From Blepharisma japonicum (Eukaryota > Ciliophora > Heterotrichea > Heterotrichida > Blepharismidae), in assembly GCA_949751835.1 (NCBI GenBank), contig CATKHK010000002.1, positions 310,001 through 374,000 of the forward strand: 64,000 nucleotides of DNA, in the 5' to 3' direction. The notes beneath the pieces are model-generated. The model worked only from the letters and a program-made list of their open reading frames with translations, was not told the DNA's origin and did not search any database. The translations under genes and the position numbers were made by a program. Positions 30,601 to 40,855 of the stretch are shown in pieces (position 1 is the stretch's first letter; each line of letters begins with the position of its first letter).

Positions 30601-31385
30601 ATATTTCTAGTATGTGTTTTTTCTTTCTTTCATATCTTGAAAGGAGATTTGCAGTTTTTTATTTCAGATTTTTTGATAAGTCGTGATAAGAAACTTTTAG
30701 ATCTTGCGTGAGATATCCCACCTATTAAAAATCTCCCAAAATGTTTTCCAAGACTCTTTTTAAAAATTTTGATACAGTTATTGATGCTTGTAAGAGATTT
30801 ATATTCATTAATCATCATTTTATTTCTCCAATACAAAAATGTTTTCTCTTTTATTAGTTTTTCATTTTTACTTTTTAAAGCTTCAGCAATTTCTGTTGTT
30901 CTTTTTTTACTATGATCTGTATATTTAACAATATCCGTTTCATTATCTTTTTTTAAAGGTAAGTCAATAATTTTACTATCATCAACCCGTGTTTCATTTG
31001 CTAGGAACTCAGGTGAGCTAAAAGTGCTCCTTATCGCATTTCTCGGTCCTTCAATTTGATTCAATTTTGATTCTCTTTTGAATTCTTTGAAAATACATTT
31101 AATCATATTAAATGCAAACTTTACCTTTTTGGACCTAGCTTTTTTAGCTATCAACGAAAATTTCAAAGTAAATACCAGCTCTCTCGGTTGAAAGTAGCCA
31201 TCTCCACTGTCGGTTAGTGCATGTAATATTTCATTAGTATGCTCTTCTCCAAAGCATTCATTCAAAATCATGATCAATTCAGAAATCAAGGTTTGTACAC
31301 GTTGCTGCCCAATTAGTTGCTGCTGGCATACATCACTAATTAACGAGACTGCTTTTCTTATTTTGATTTCTTTTGATTTGTCCAT
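27672..31385 (-). CDS. 1237-residue protein with degenerate helical repeats
   Basis: A single open frame from ATG (31385) to TAA that uses several TGA codons as Trp, including the ones near 30017, 30559 and 30634. The N-terminal 100 residues are helical, with an EF-hand-like loop TDSGDGYFQPRE (about 58-69). The middle is Ser/Pro/Asn-rich and disordered. The C-terminal half holds short helices with a recurring aromatic/aliphatic pattern (NAFDSIILYSLKRKK, DSFESIKNIKF, SSFHRIHDK, NAFVTWISNLERLK). That pattern is loosely reminiscent of Sfi1-type centrin-binding repeats. This is a weak idea, not an assignment. Confidence 0.8.
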
Positions 31386-31413
31386 TTATTTAGTTTATTT
31401 GAATATTAGTAAA

Positions 31414-31950
31414 TTATTCTGCCAATTGAGATGTTAAGTCCTTTGGTAATAAATGAGCGATTTCTTTTCCAATCTGCCGAAGTCTCATTGCTGTATAAGT
31501 AAACACATTATTTGAGTCAATTTTTTTCGTCAGTATTTCTGCAAATATTAGCTGGAAAGCCATGGCAAGGCCGCTGTCGTCAAGGTATTTTTCAAACATA
31601 TGGAGCTGTCTGTTAACTTGTTCTTCGATTTCTGCTTCTTTTTTTCTTTGCATTTCAACCGATTCAAGCTGGTTTAGCATATCTTCAAGGACTCTTCTTA
31701 ATAGTTGCACGAACTCACTGAGTGACACTTTCCCATCCTTGTTTCTGTCAATTTCTTGAAGAGCGTTATTTGCTTGCTCCATTGTTGGCTGAGGCGCGTT
31801 AATGGACCTTGCAGCGTTCACCATAACATTGTAAAGTTCATTCTGATCTATATATCCAGATTTATCCGAGTCGATTGCGTCAAACGAGTTTTTGGCGACC
31901 CTATTGAGACTTTGATCATTACTTAGCAGTTTTCTTATTTCTTCAGCCAT
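31414..31950 (-). CDS. EF-hand protein
   Basis: 178 residues, ATG to TAA. Two canonical Ca2+-binding loops: DSDKSGYIDQNE (about 27-38) and DRNKDGKVSLSE (about 68-79). A charged helix and a hydrophobic helical C-terminus follow. Calmodulin-like sensors in ciliates number in the dozens, so the partner is unknown. The start codon lies only 4 nt after the stop of the diacylglycerol kinase gene on the same strand. The stop is 28 nt before the start of the large unknown gene. Confidence 0.88.
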   Translation of the reverse strand: MAEEIRKLLSNDQSLNRVAKNSFDAIDSDKSGYIDQNELYNVMVNAARSINAPQPTMEQANNALQEIDRNKDGKVSLSEFVQLLRRVLEDMLNQLESVEMQRKKEAEIEEQVNRQLHMFEKYLDDSGLAMAFQLIFAEILTKKIDSNNVFTYTAMRLRQIGKEIAHLLPKDLTSQLAE

Positions 31951-31954
31951 TTTA

Positions 31955-33178
31955 TTATTTTTTCTGTCTAACTAATATCGAGACACCATCCTTGGAAATA
32001 TTTGAAAGGCTTACTCTTGCTTGCTTGGGGCGGACAGCATAAAAATACTCTCCATCAATTTGCATGTAAACTCTCACTTCTTCTTCATCATCCATCGGAA
32101 CAAAATTCAAAACAAATGGGCCAGCTCCTTGATTAAGCTTTGTAGCTCTACCGCCTAAACCTGGAACTTGTTCTAATCCCAAATCAAAATTGCCTCTAAA
32201 ATACATTGACTCAAGCAGCCCATCTCGTGGATTTTGGGGCTGAAAAGTTGAATTGTTCTTGGATTTAGCTTTATCTCATACATAATGATCTTGACCTGCA
32301 TAAGTTCTGGAATTTAGCATTAGGAAAACTGATGTATTTCGTGGCAAATTAGTTTCACCAGGTGCTGAGTTATCGAAAATAACTCTATCTCCACTTTCAA
32401 TGAATGAATTTACCATAGTCTTTAGTTTTGGGACCCTTAAGCAGCACATTTTTTTGAAGCCTTCCCAAACATAAATACATTTATTAAAGCACTTTTTTTT
32501 AGATCTTCTTTTATCAAATCCTAGCCCAATTCTAGCATCAAGTCCGATGCTAAAATAATTAGTCATAAGTCTTTGGTAGGATTTTGAAATATTCCCATTA
32601 TCATCTGTGATATTTTTTCTTTCAAATCCATGCACATGCTTGCTAATTTTTTGAAAGTAACCGTTTTCCTCAACATCTATTTCAATGCTCCATATATCGA
32701 GGTTCTGAGGAATCGCATCCATTCACGTTTGGATGCTATTTTTTAAACCTTCCAAAGAGTTTCCAATTAAATGTGACATAGGGCTTCTCCCCCATCCTAG
32801 CATACAAGAAAGATCATTCCCAGTGCCAAAAGGGAGGATGCCTAAGTCTACTTTTTTAATATCTATATCAGATCTAAGCAGCTCTTCGATGATCCAAATT
32901 AAACTCCCATCACCTCCTGCGACAATCACTCTTATTTTTTCATCGGTTTTGCTCATAAGGGAGGCTATTTTTTGTGTGCCTTCTCTTCTCCCTTTGTCTG
33001 AAGTTAATTCATATATATACAATTTTACTGCAGAGTTTTCGACTTCGAATGCTAAGGCCTTAGAATAGAGCTGAAGATATTTTCGTGCTTGATTGCTGCC
33101 AGATAGAGGATTAGCGAATAAAATAATTTTCTTCTTTGTTGAGATTTTTACCTTATCAGCTGATATAGGCGAGTCCAT
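31955..33178 (-). CDS. diacylglycerol kinase
   Basis: 407 residues crossing two TGA (Trp) codons, ending TAA. The catalytic domain has LFANPLSGSNQ, IVAGGDGSLIW (the GGDG nucleotide loop), LGILPFGTGNDLSCMLGWG and the accessory domain with NYFSIGLDARIGLGF and QIDGEYF. There are no C1 zinc fingers, EF-hands or membrane segment, so it is the bare catalytic form. It phosphorylates diacylglycerol to phosphatidic acid and ends DAG signals. How it reaches membranes is not obvious. Confidence 0.95.
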
Positions 33179-33704
33179 TTTTAGAATATAATGAGTTATG
33201 GAGAATATTTAGCACCCACAAAGGCTAATAATGCTATATAAATATAGCTTTAATCTATTAGAAGGAAATTAATTTAAATATTAGCTCATTTTTCCAGATA
33301 GAATGCTATTTGCCACTAAGGCTAATCTTCTAAAAGATATTTTAATAAATATATATTAGAGAACGATAAAGTAAACATATTTTAAAAGAATAATACAATA
33401 AATAAGGAATATTGAAGTAAATAAAGCTCATAGGAGGATATTTTTTGGCAATATTGTAGAGATATATTGTTTAATTTTTTCTGAATAAAATTAATGTATT
33501 TTAAATATATTTCACCATTTAAAAAGAGTAAATTAAAGAAAAAATTCAACCAAATTTATCTTTAACTATAATCTTCTTAGCTCTGCAGATTAAAATTATA
33601 GCAGCCAAATTACAATTTTAATAATTAAATAGCTCTAAATATAATTTTAAATTGTTTCTACACATGCTTGGGCTTTTAATAAATTTTAAATTATCATACT
33701 GACC
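33179..33704. other. divergent spacer
   Basis: 526 AT-rich bases between divergent genes. No RNA gene, repeat or open frame was recognised. Confidence 0.45.
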
Positions 33705-34904
33705 ATGGACTCTGAGTTGACAATTACAAGCTTTTCAAGCACATATGTCAAAGAAGAGGATATACCATCAGGAGAACAAACTTTGGCATCAATTGCAAAA
33801 CCAGAACCATCTTCGAGTGATGACATCAATCAAAATTCAAAAATTGCAAAGCGAGGAAGATCTCTCAGCCTTTCCAATATCGGCTCGATGATTAAAAATA
33901 TTAATTTCAGAGTTTTCAATAGAACCAAAACAGATAAAAACAGTGGAGAAGGAAAACGCAAAGGGTCTGCCAGAGTCAGATCAATGAGTGTTTCTGATGT
34001 ATCATATGAAAGACAAAAAACAAAAATAATTAAGCCCAAATCAATAAAAGATGACATAGAACTTATTCCTTTCAAAGAAGAAAGAAAGCAAAGAATATTT
34101 GACATTGAAATTTTAGATCCAGAAGCTGTGCAACAATCAATGAGACTTCATAAAACCAATGAAGTTACAATTGAGCATGCAATTGCCAAGATTGAAGAAG
34201 TTAAAATAAATGAAGAAGCTCCAGCTGACCGTATTAAGATTTTTGATTTTATTATGAATATTTTTAAGTCAAAGACCCTTTTAGACTCAGCTCATGTTTT
34301 AGGGGGAAAAAAGATGTTGAAATTTGCTGAAATTGAATTTGATGATAAAAATTATTTTCATCGTTCTTTAATCATGACAGTTTGGAAGAACTTAATGTCT
34401 ACAACAAAAGATTGCTCTATCATTGGGGAGCATTGAAAGCAACTTGGCTTTACTGGGAATTCTCCTGGAGAAGATTTATCATCTGTAGGACCATTTGGAC
34501 TGGTTTGCATAATATTTCTGCTTCAAAAATTCCCAGTTTTAGCAAAAGATATTTTCACTTATTCTCAAAACCCAATTCATTATTTTCCTTTCGCTAAAAT
34601 TTCTATTCAACTATCAGAAAAATCATTAAAATACCTAAAAGAAGGAATATTGAATAAAATTATAAACAAAAACAAATATATTTTTGCAACTGTGCTTGAA
34701 TTTTATTGTGGAGCTTTTATTGTTTGGCTCAATAATTATAGGAATAAGAAATGGGTTGGAGACTATGAGCCAGAGTTTATCTATGAAAGAACTCATGGAG
34801 TCACTGAGGCGTTTATCAAGCAAAATCCTAGTGAGACTGTTAAAATGGCGCAAGTGTTGTATAAAAATTCAAAGTATGCAAGCTTTTTAAATACTTACGA
34901 ATAA
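33705..34904 (+). CDS. ELMO-domain protein (ELMOD-like)
   Basis: 399 residues with one TGA (Trp), ending TAA. The first 150 residues are Ser/Lys-rich and disordered. The ELMO domain (about 180-360) includes EHWKQLGFTGNSPGEDLSSV then GPFGLVCIIFLL, matching the W-x-x-LGFQ...P..DFRGMGLLGL pattern. PFAKISIQLSEKSLKYL also fits. The W of the motif is TGA-encoded. ELMOD proteins are GAPs for Arl2 and other Arf-family GTPases and also act in cilia. The key Arg of ELMOD GAPs (R in DFRG) is not present at that position (DLSSVG), so GAP activity is doubtful. Confidence 0.85.
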
Positions 34905-35775
34905 AAATAAACTATTACAAGTCTCCTAGCCTTATTCATTAGAAATTAATTTATATTTTCTCTTATTAAAATTATAATAAATTGGCATTAGAGCTTATGC
35001 TATCTAATGAGCTAGATTACTCTTAGTTATTGTATGGATTAACATTAAAAACTCACAAATTATTTTTTGTCACACATATGATATTTCTATTGAAGAACTT
35101 TTAATAACCTCTTTTAAAAATTATTTAAACTCGCAGTGAAATCTATCATCTTTATGAGAATAATTCACCGGGTTAAATTAAACTTGCTGTATTATAACAA
35201 CTGTTTTGATTTGTCTTGAATTCATAAAATGCTTACCAATTTCATCTTATAATTTCCCAGCATATGATAAAAATGATTTAAGGAAGAAAAAAAATCGCTG
35301 ATCTTATAAAAATATTGACTTTGCAATTTCTAAGTAAATTAGTTTATTACTAAGATAGTCAATTAAGTAATCTTGATTTTAGAATATTTTATAAAATATA
35401 TTAGTCCTGAGAATTTCAAATAAGCTCTGCTATTCAAATTCTGAGTTCATAATTTGATAATTTATAATAACCTTCTTATAAATTTTTGACTATCTCTTCA
35501 TCAAAACTCCCAATAGATTTTCACAATAATTATTTCTAATTAACCATAGACTTAAAATAATAAAATATTAGCTATATTTCGTAATCCCTATTAGTCTTAT
35601 CATCATTGGATCTAGTCATATTAAAATTCAGTAATTGTTTTAAAATTTTTACTGTATCATTTTGAACAGAATTTGAATATTTTATCTTTTTATACCCCAT
35701 AATTAAAATCCTTCTGTCTATCCAATAATCTTATGCATCACTCCATAATAGCCAGTCATTTTCTTAAAATACATT
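34905..35775. other. long same-strand spacer upstream of PCCA
   Basis: 871 AT-rich bases, far longer than the 28-54 nt seen between most same-strand genes here. I found no tRNA, open frame or repeat. It may hold an untranslated leader or an unrecognised RNA. Confidence 0.4.
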
Positions 35776-37767
35776 ATGATTAGAAGGATCCTGATTGCTA
35801 ACAGAGGCGAGATCGCCTGCAGAGTCATGAGGACGGCAAAGCGAATGGGCATTGAGTGTGTGGCTGTTTACTCTGAGCCAGACAGAAAGTGCAAACACGT
35901 GCAGATGGCTGACAAAGCTTACTTGATTGGCCCAGCTCAATCTACTAAAAGTTACTTAGACATGAATAAAATACTGTCAGTTTGTCTTGATGCCAAAGTT
36001 GACGCTGTCCACCCTGGCTACGGCTTCCTTTCTGAGAATTCTAAGTTCATGGACCTCCTTGACCAAAATGGGATCAAGTTCATTGGCCCAAAGAAAAGAG
36101 CCATCAATGACTTAGGTGATAAAATCAACTCCAAAAAACTAGCTGGCAACGCTGGTGTAAACTTGATTCCTGGCTACATTGGAGAAGTCAGCGAAAATCG
36201 TGAAGAAATCCTCAAAATTGCCCATCAAATTGGCTACCCAGTCATGATCAAACCTTCTGCTGGTGGTGGTGGAAAAGGTATGAGAATTGCTTACACTGAT
36301 GACGAAATTATTGAGAATTTCAGACTTTCCAAACAGGAAGCAGCCTCTAGCTTCGGAGACGACAGAATTTTGTTAGAAAAGTACATAGAAGAGCCTAGAC
36401 ATATTGAAATCAATGTCCTTGGAGATTCCCACGGCAACGTCATTTATCTCCCAGAGCGTGAGTGTTCAATCCAAAGAAGAAACCAAAAAGTCCTTGAAGA
36501 AGCCCCAAGTCCTTTCATTGATGAAGAAACCAGGAAAATGATGGGCAAACAGGCAGTCCAACTTGCGAAAGCAGTTGACTATGAATCAGCAGGAACTGTT
36601 GAATTCATGGTAGACAAGTACAGAAAGTTCTATTTCTTGGAAATGAACACCAGACTTCAGGTTGAACACCCAATCACTGAAATGATCACTGGAATTGACC
36701 TTGTAGAAGAAATGATTAACGTTGCAAATGGCAAAAAACTGTCCTACACCCAAGACCAAGTCAAAATCAAAGGCCACGCTGTTGAGTCTAGAGTTTACGC
36801 TGAAGACCCATTCAGAGGATTTTTACCAAGCATCGGGCATTTAATTAAATATAGAGAGCCTTCACACCCTAACATCAGAATCGATACTGGTGTTAGAGAA
36901 GGAGACGAAATCTCAATGCATTATGACCCTCTCATCTCCAAGACCATCACTTGGGCTGAAACTCGTCAAGGAGCCATTGACTTGATGAAGACTGCTTTAG
37001 ATACCTACGTTATTAGAGGACTGGGCCATAATGTTCCTTTCTGCAGAGATGTCCTTAGACAGCCAGCCTTTGTGTCTGGAAAATACTCCACTAAGTTCAT
37101 TCCTTTAACTTACCCTGATGGCTTCCACCCATCTCCACTTTCCCAAGGCGCCAAAAACGACCTCGCCACTATCATTGCATCAATGAAAGAGATCACTGAC
37201 TCCTTTGCCCTCAAAAAGCCTGAGAAGTTTGTGCCATTTGTCATCAAAGCTTTCGACGAATTCTACGCAATCCAACAAAACGAAAAAGGCGAAAAGACCA
37301 TCCTCAAGATTGACACTGAAGGTAATGGAATCGGCGAAGAAACTGTTTTACAGCAAGTCAAGATTAACTGGAATAACACAGACCCTCTGATTTCTGGAGA
37401 AGTTGGAGGCAAGACCCATCACATTCAGTTCTTCGGACATACAGCAACTGGATATCAACTCTTCAGCAAAGGACAAAGTATCAATGTGGATATCCTAAAT
37501 GCTCACCAGTTTGAATTCCAAAAATGGATGCCTAAGGCCACTGATGCTCACTCTCAGAAGGAAGCTCTTGCACCAATGCCTGGATCTGTCATTTCAGTTG
37601 CAGTTCAACCTGGACAAAAGGTTGAAGTTGGGCAAGAACTCTGCGTACTTGAAGCTATGAAGATGAGAAACATCATTAGATCAGAGAAGAAAGGAGTCGT
37701 TAAGGTTGTTTCTTGCAGCGCTGGACAAAGCGTACAAGTTGATCAGGTCTTATTTGAATACGAATAA
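35776..37767 (+). CDS. PCCA: propionyl-CoA carboxylase alpha subunit (biotin carboxylase)
   Basis: 663 residues, no TGA, TAA stop, more C-rich codons than neighbours. Biotin carboxylase core: ILIANRGEIACRVMRTA, HPGYGFLSEN, the Gly-rich PSAGGGGKGMRIAY, HIEINVLGD, RECSIQRRNQKVLEEAPS, YFLEMNTRLQVEHPITE. The middle STKFIPLTYPDGF fits PCCA. The C-terminal biotinyl domain has VLEAMKMRN (Lys about 629). It carboxylates propionyl-CoA with the beta subunit in mitochondria. The protein begins right at the biotin carboxylase fold, with no transit peptide ahead of it. An in-frame TAG lies just upstream, so no longer start is possible on this sequence. Confidence 0.94.
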   Translation: MIRRILIANRGEIACRVMRTAKRMGIECVAVYSEPDRKCKHVQMADKAYLIGPAQSTKSYLDMNKILSVCLDAKVDAVHPGYGFLSENSKFMDLLDQNGIKFIGPKKRAINDLGDKINSKKLAGNAGVNLIPGYIGEVSENREEILKIAHQIGYPVMIKPSAGGGGKGMRIAYTDDEIIENFRLSKQEAASSFGDDRILLEKYIEEPRHIEINVLGDSHGNVIYLPERECSIQRRNQKVLEEAPSPFIDEETRKMMGKQAVQLAKAVDYESAGTVEFMVDKYRKFYFLEMNTRLQVEHPITEMITGIDLVEEMINVANGKKLSYTQDQVKIKGHAVESRVYAEDPFRGFLPSIGHLIKYREPSHPNIRIDTGVREGDEISMHYDPLISKTITWAETRQGAIDLMKTALDTYVIRGLGHNVPFCRDVLRQPAFVSGKYSTKFIPLTYPDGFHPSPLSQGAKNDLATIIASMKEITDSFALKKPEKFVPFVIKAFDEFYAIQQNEKGEKTILKIDTEGNGIGEETVLQQVKINWNNTDPLISGEVGGKTHHIQFFGHTATGYQLFSKGQSINVDILNAHQFEFQKWMPKATDAHSQKEALAPMPGSVISVAVQPGQKVEVGQELCVLEAMKMRNIIRSEKKGVVKVVSCSAGQSVQVDQVLFEYE

Positions 37768-38044
37768 ATTAAACTTAAGGCCAATTATAAAACAATGACT
37801 TATAAATTTTAAAGTTTTAAATGTAGATGATGCTTGGGTATGAAATGAATGCTTTTATTTACTAATTTCATGATTTTAATAAAGAAATTATGAAAAAGAA
37901 GGATTTTTATTCAGTAATATATAGAGTAAAGATGAGATATTTTATGTTAATATCAATCTATAATTCTTTTATTACTTTTAGTGTTAGAATTCGAATAAAA
38001 AGCAGGAGTATAGTAATAATACATTATTTGATAAAGATATCTAT

Positions 38045-39583
38045 TTATTCTTCCACTAAAGGAAGAGGAGCTCTGCAAGTTGGACACTCCATTTTGATTG
38101 CCATCCAGTGTTTTAAGCAATCTTCATGAAATTGATGATGACATGGAGCCATCATTACCTTAAGCTCTTTTGTGTTTTCTATCATAGGATTTGCATGGCC
38201 CATCAGTGGTGTAATACAAATTATGCATTCATTGTTGTAAATTCCTCTTTCTGCCTCAGGATGTCCATAGTAGCTATAAAGCTTCGGCCTTAGCACTCTT
38301 GGGATAAAGAACCTCGGCCCTACACTTGTTCCTTGTAGAAGGACAGTTGTATACTGTAAAATTATATATGATGATATCCAAAACAAATAATTATAATTTG
38401 GCTTGCTTTTTAGGATATTGTTCGCGTACCCAAAGAAATAGAAAAGCATTCCAAGCTTTGAAATGACCATCAAGAAAAGGTTCAAATGGTTTATCGATAA
38501 CTTATACCCATACATTGCATTAACAACAATTTGAGGAATAAGAAATCCTTGGAAAATAAATAATAAAGACATAATATGCCTGTAAAACAGAAATATGAAT
38601 CCTGCTGCTAGAGTGACTGACACTAGAAATGATTTTTGGAAGATTTTCAAGTTTTTATTGAATATCTCCATATTTCCAGAAAAATGGGCTGTGTATTGAG
38701 ATTTCCAAACAATATTTGAAAGCTTGCCTTGAATAATCAAAAAAACACCTAGTGATATCAATGATGATAGGATCAAGTAATTAAACCCTTGAGCGCTCTT
38801 CAAAGCCAAGTTACACTGAAATAGAGATGAAAATAAATCCATAGACGCATGCATTCCCAACATCAGTATAGATGTCTTTCTTGCGAAACTGTCTGAGCTA
38901 CAATCATTGATATGCCTAATAAAAGCTAAAATGGCAATCTCAGATAGTGTTGAGCTAATTAAACTAAACGTCACAATGACTTCGCTTTCTTCTGACTTCT
39001 CAAACTCATGCACATTGAGCTCAATATCCAAATTGCAGTCTTTACTCACAAGTTCCCCTTTAGCTGATTTTTCAGTTCCATTGATTTGTGAATAATTAAT
39101 TTTCGTTATATAAGCACATTGCTTGATGTCTATTTCCTGATGTGATACAAATAAGAAGCCTTGATTTTCTTCTAGGTCATTAACTTCATTGGCATTGGAT
39201 TTTGTTTCAAATTCCAAGCAGTAAAGCTCGCTACTTTCCCAAATTCCGTCGTATAGAAATATGCTGAAATCGGAGAAATTCGATGCTCTTAAGATATGAA
39301 AATAGGATAAGCCACTTGTTTTTGACATTAGGTTTAAGACTGGAGACTCTGACCTTGATTTCCAAGTGCCCTTATAGTCTATTTTTTTCCCCTCTGCGTT
39401 TTTTGAATCAGCTTCTGAGGTATGAACTAAGGAATATTCAATATTATGTTTGGCATCTGTTTTGAAAAGCGGAAAAATCACAGGGTTTTCGCTAGGGTTT
39501 GAAAATAATATTGAAAAAAGAGCTATTAGTATAGCGAATAAACTGATCACTAGAATGATTTTCTTACTCTCTGAATCTGCCAT
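38045..39583 (-). CDS. Tul1/FLY-type transmembrane RING E3 ligase
   Basis: 512 residues, ATG to TAA, no intron. An N-terminal helix (about 9-28) is followed by a large lumenal domain with many NxS/T sites. Then comes a multi-helix region (about 245-420) and a C-terminal RING-H2 finger with CIICITPLMG, APCHHQFHEDCLKHWM and ECPTCRAPLP. This is the domain order of yeast Tul1, fission yeast Dsc1 and plant FLY1/FLY2, Golgi/endosomal E3 ligases that ubiquitinate membrane proteins. All eight RING ligands appear present. Confidence 0.92.
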   Translation of the reverse strand: MADSESKKIILVISLFAILIALFSILFSNPSENPVIFPLFKTDAKHNIEYSLVHTSEADSKNAEGKKIDYKGTWKSRSESPVLNLMSKTSGLSYFHILRASNFSDFSIFLYDGIWESSELYCLEFETKSNANEVNDLEENQGFLFVSHQEIDIKQCAYITKINYSQINGTEKSAKGELVSKDCNLDIELNVHEFEKSEESEVIVTFSLISSTLSEIAILAFIRHINDCSSDSFARKTSILMLGMHASMDLFSSLFQCNLALKSAQGFNYLILSSLISLGVFLIIQGKLSNIVWKSQYTAHFSGNMEIFNKNLKIFQKSFLVSVTLAAGFIFLFYRHIMSLLFIFQGFLIPQIVVNAMYGYKLSINHLNLFLMVISKLGMLFYFFGYANNILKSKPNYNYLFWISSYIILQYTTVLLQGTSVGPRFFIPRVLRPKLYSYYGHPEAERGIYNNECIICITPLMGHANPMIENTKELKVMMAPCHHQFHEDCLKHWMAIKMECPTCRAPLPLVEE

Positions 39584-39588
39584 TTTAA

Positions 39589-39687
39589 TTATAATTCTGG
39601 ATTCTTTACTGATTTTTTATAATATTTGCCCTCTTTCAAAAACTGAATTAAAGCAGCACAGACCTCTGGATTGAATCCGGAGGCTTG
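39589..39687 (-). pseudogene. orphan MOZART1-like C-terminal segment
   Basis: 33 codons ending TAA just 5 nt upstream of the RING ligase start. ASGFNPEVCAALIQFLKEG resembles the MZT1 tail (…CE.GVNPEALA.VI.ELRKE). A TAG lies immediately upstream in frame, and I could not find an N-terminal exon on either side with a 15/16-nt intron. The nearest ATG (MTSKKIAS) is in another frame. It may be the remnant of a gamma-tubulin-complex adaptor gene or one with unusual splicing. Confidence 0.3.
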
Positions 39688-39741
39688 CTATTTTCTTTGA
39701 AGTCATATTTCTAGAATTAACTTTATTTTATAAAAATAAAA

Positions 39742-39927
39742 ATGAGCAATCTAAACCTAATGGCATATTTCGGAGCAGGAATTGTTTTGACATCATTTAT
39801 TTATGGGATTGCGTATATGATAAGCCCACCTCAGCCAAGATATCCCCCTCCTCAATATTCTCAGCCTCGTAATCTCGGAGACCAAATATCAAAGATTGAT
39901 TTCAGCTCTCAAGACAGACGATATTAA
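39742..39927 (+). CDS. small membrane protein
   Basis: 61 residues, ATG to TAA. One hydrophobic segment (about 8-27, AYFGAGIVLTSFIYGIAYMI) is followed by a Pro/Tyr/Gln-rich stretch (SPPQPRYPPPQYSQP) and a short polar tail. The N-terminus is not signal-like, so it may be a tail- or N-anchored protein. The next gene starts 34 nt later on the same strand, which supports reality. I do not recognise a family. Confidence 0.55.
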   Translation: MSNLNLMAYFGAGIVLTSFIYGIAYMISPPQPRYPPPQYSQPRNLGDQISKIDFSSQDRRY

Positions 39928-39961
39928 TAAATAACAAAGCTAATTAAGCTAATTAATTAAT

Positions 39962-40855
39962 ATGGACTCAGATTCAAGTGATAAGCCAGACTCACCTATA
40001 AATCGCCCAAGCACAATTGATATACAAATTCAATTTGGCACTCCCCCAAACGTCGAGAATGAGCTCATTAGCAATATTACAGAGCCTCATTTGGTTTGCA
40101 ATTGTGTCTCTGAAATTCTCTTGGCTCCTTTAATCAATTATTTAAAAACGCTTGGATATCCCTTAGATAATGCAATGATATGATACTATTCACCGACTGC
40201 CAGGCTAAATGTTTATTGTGGCAATGACCCACTTCCGTTTTCTATATCGATCCCAATGTTCGAAATAAAAGATAACAAGCTTTCTTTAATTTGCCGAGGT
40301 GCTATAAGGAACAAATTTGGAACCGTAGTTACATTGGGGTCAACTCCTAGTGCCAAATCTAAGCCCGAAGAAGAGGCATCAACCGACCACAAATCATCAA
40401 GGCGGACAAAGGAACGAAAAATAGGGTATATCATAGAAAAAGTCAGCAAGTGACGAAAATTATATAACGGAACCCCTAATCCTAAAGGAGAGCTACAAAA
40501 AATGACTTTGGAAGAAGCCGCCACAAAAGTTGGAATTTCAAAGAAGTCTTTAGATGATTATTTATTACAGCTGAGATTTGGAAGAAAATTCGGGTTCAAT
40601 TTTCAGGAGCATAAAGATGATAAGGTAGGAATTCTGAGAGCTTATGTTAAAAAATGCAAAACTCTGCATACTTTTGCTAAGAAAATAGAAGATGGTGAGC
40701 CCATTCCTGCAGACATCATTTCAAAATTGCAGGAGCCTGGAACTCCAGCATGCAAACATAATCGATGCTGCGCACCAAGCTATTCACTGCCTTACAAACA
40801 CTCAGATCCCCAGCCATCTCTGCCATTGGTATACCCGAGTTATCCTAGCTTTTAA
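39962..40855 (+). CDS. putative helix-turn-helix protein, ciliate-type
   Basis: 297 residues with two TGA (Trp) codons, ending TAA. A conserved-looking block at about 155-230 reads GYIIEKVSKWRKLYNG, then MTLEEAATKVGISKKSLDDY and LLQLRFGRKFGFNF. The VGISKKSLDDYLLQLR stretch has the shape of a helix-turn-helix with a recognition helix. The N-terminal half holds a beta-like stretch around FSISIP, and the C-terminus is His/Cys/Pro-rich (ACKHNRCCAPSY). Function not assigned; DNA binding is inference. Confidence 0.7.

Noticed and set aside
37890-38129. Plus-strand open frame overlapping the RING ligase end
   Set aside because: Antisense to a clear gene and of low-complexity composition.
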